Shown here piece after piece: positions 62,778-64,000 of a stretch of DNA of 64,000 nucleotides (within the stretch, counting starts at the first letter, position 1; each line of letters opens with the position of its first letter). The stretch spans positions 16,086,001 through 16,150,000 of the forward strand of contig JAUCBN010000004.1 of NCBI GenBank assembly GCA_035048815.1. The letters are read 5' to 3'. The notes beneath the pieces were generated by a model. The model ran no database searches, was not told where the DNA came from, and saw only the letters and a list, made by a program, of their open reading frames with translations. A program made the translations under genes and the position numbers. Source of the stretch: Abelmoschus esculentus. Taxonomy: Eukaryota > Streptophyta > Magnoliopsida > Malvales > Malvaceae.

Positions 62778-63690
62778 ACGCTCGAAGAAAAGGACCATTC
62801 ACTATGACATACGCCTGAATAAGGGGGTCATATATCACGATATACGCTCGAAGAGAGGGGTCGCCCACCACGATATACGCTCGAAGAGATGGACCGTTCA
62901 CTATGACATACGTTTGAAGAGGGGGGTCATGCTTTGCGACATACGCTCGAAGAGAGGGGTCGCCCACCATGGTATACGCTAGAAGAGAGGGACTGTTCAT
63001 TATAACATACGCCCGAAGAGGGGGGTCATACATTATGGTATATGCTCGAAGAGAGGGGTCATACTATGCGACAAACACCCGAAGAGAAGGGTCGCCCACC
63101 ACGGTATACGGTCGAAGAGAGGGACCGTTAACTATGATATACGCCTGAAGAAGGGGGTCGTATATCGCGACATACGCTCGAAGAAAGGGGTCGCCCACCA
63201 CGGTATACGCTCGAAGAGAGGGACCGTTCATTATGACATATGCCCGAAGAGGGGGGTCACCCATCACGGTATACGCTCGAAGAGAGGAACCGTTCATTAT
63301 GACATACGCCTGAAGAAGGGGGTCATTTATCTCGACATACGCTCGAAGAGAGGGGTCGCCCACCACGGTATACGCTCGATGAGAGAGACCGTTTATTATG
63401 GCATACGCCCGAAGAGGGGGGGTCATACATCGCGATATACACTCGAAGAGAGGGGTCGCCCACCACGGTATACGCTCGAACAGAGGGACTGTTCATTATG
63501 ACATACGCCTGAATAAGGGGGTCATATATCGCGACATACGCTCGAAGAGAGGGGTCGCCCGCCACGGTATACGCTCGAAGAGAGGGACCGTTCACTATGG
63601 TATACACCCGAAGAGGGGGTCATACATCGCGACATACGCTCGAAGAGAGGGGTCGCCTAACACGGTATACGCTCAAAGCGAGGGACCGTC
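62778..63690 (+). repeat. 33-bp tandem repeat in 99-bp higher-order array
   Basis: About 27-28 units beginning ACGCTCGAAGAG or ACGCCCGAAGAG, in three subtypes (GACCGTTCACTATG, GGTCATACATCGCG, GGTCGCCCACCACGG) that alternate in fixed order, giving about nine 99-bp super-repeats. Because 33 is divisible by 3, long frames exist on both strands; on the minus strand they read as an 11-residue repeat with DPSLRAY. I regard these frames as a property of the array, not genes. Confidence 0.9.
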
Positions 63691-63788
63691 AGATGCTGAA
63701 ATGATCAGAAATCAGAGCATCTCCGAACAGGGAAGTCGGATAAAATTAGTGCTTGTAGTCTTTGCTTCATCATTGTTTTACAACAATA

Positions 63789-63804
63789 AGCAAAGAGGGG
63801 AAAC
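63789..63804 (+). other. Polypurine tract of the Tat-like element
   Basis: AGCAAAGAGGGGAAAC directly before the putative 3' LTR start TGTAATCAC. Confidence 0.6.
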
Positions 63805-64000
63805 TGTAATCACTAATTTTATCCGGGGTAAACCCGTTTTATTTTTCATTTTATTTTTGTCTTAAATAATGGGCTTTAGGTAATTTTAGCATTTATAACA
63901 AAAATAAAAAAGTAAAATTATAATAATGGGCTTTATTTTAAAAAAAATCAAAAGATTATAAATATATTTAATTTAAAAATCCCACCAAAATATTATAGAG
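63805..64000 (+). mobile_element. Tat/Ogre-like 3' LTR, start only
   Basis: Begins TGTAATCACTAATTTTATCC and runs off the window. The matching start of the 5' LTR is not in view, so the boundary rests on the polypurine tract and TG start. Confidence 0.5.

Larger units (their letters stand above)
57832..63804 (+). mobile_element. Internal region of a Tat/Ogre-like non-autonomous element
   Basis: Runs from the tRNA-Arg primer site to a polypurine tract at 63,789-63,804. About 6 kb with one gag-like ORF and no protease, RT or integrase that I can find on either strand. The rest consists of purine-only islands, a 26-bp repeat and a 33-bp repeat array. This fits a gag-only terminal-repeat element (TR-GAG type) or a large derivative that depends on an autonomous partner. 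Confidence 0.65.

Noticed and set aside
62398..63607. Minus-strand frames up to 211 codons with an 11-residue repeat
   Set aside because: They arise because the 33-bp repeat is a multiple of three and lacks stops; no promoter or homologous family.

Overview
The window is AT-rich nuclear DNA from a flowering plant, almost certainly a dicot. It has intron-containing genes with GT..AG splice sites, several plant LTR-retrotransposon lineages and large intergenic repeats. Two clusters of TATCGATACC-type motifs and the style of the Tat/Ogre and Del/Tekay elements remind me of Malvaceae such as cotton, but that is an impression and not a demonstrated assignment.

Only two genes look intact, and I could join their exons in frame. 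On the minus strand at 9,628-12,783 is a 7-exon gene for a 281-residue SYP22/VAM3-type syntaxin (Qa-SNARE of the prevacuolar and vacuolar membrane). On the minus strand at 29,360-35,559 is a 17-exon gene for a 698-residue Sas10/Utp3 (THALLO-like) protein of the small-subunit processome, with telo-box motifs in its promoter. Two gene relics are also present: the last part of a class A heat-stress transcription factor (about 2,893-3,198) and a broken pentatricopeptide-repeat gene (36,780-37,570).

The rest is mobile and repetitive DNA. 1-1,200: Tat-like LTR. 1,201-2,010: tail resembling a hAT element. 4,655-5,240: GTTCG-rich element. 5,717-9,237: a TIR-bounded, MULE-like element with near-identical 9-bp flanks, filled by two tandem arrays (about 30 bp and 187-188 bp). 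15,551-21,042: an old Ty1/copia element with perfect CGTAA target-site duplication. 21,600-22,820: decayed tandem repeats. 23,280-25,210: second Tat-like LTR. 25,600-26,565 and 26,809-28,570: LTR remnants. 38,080-39,003: partial second copy of the two arrays, cut by the next element. 39,004-46,728: CRM-like Ty3/gypsy chromovirus on the minus strand. 46,858-47,565: LTR relic. 48,412-57,444: complete Del/Tekay chromovirus with perfect TCTAA duplication, inserted inside the 5' LTR of a Tat/Ogre-like element that keeps a gag-like ORF but no visible pol and reaches its 3' LTR at 63,805.

The most unusual structures are the TIR-bounded element built of satellite arrays (with a fragment 30 kb away), a 33-bp repeat organised as a 99-bp higher-order array inside the Tat-like element, TGACGTCA palindrome clusters in the Del LTRs, and two gypsy polyproteins whose frames are unshifted over 4.6-4.7 kb but cut by nonsense codons of the kind made by cytosine deamination.
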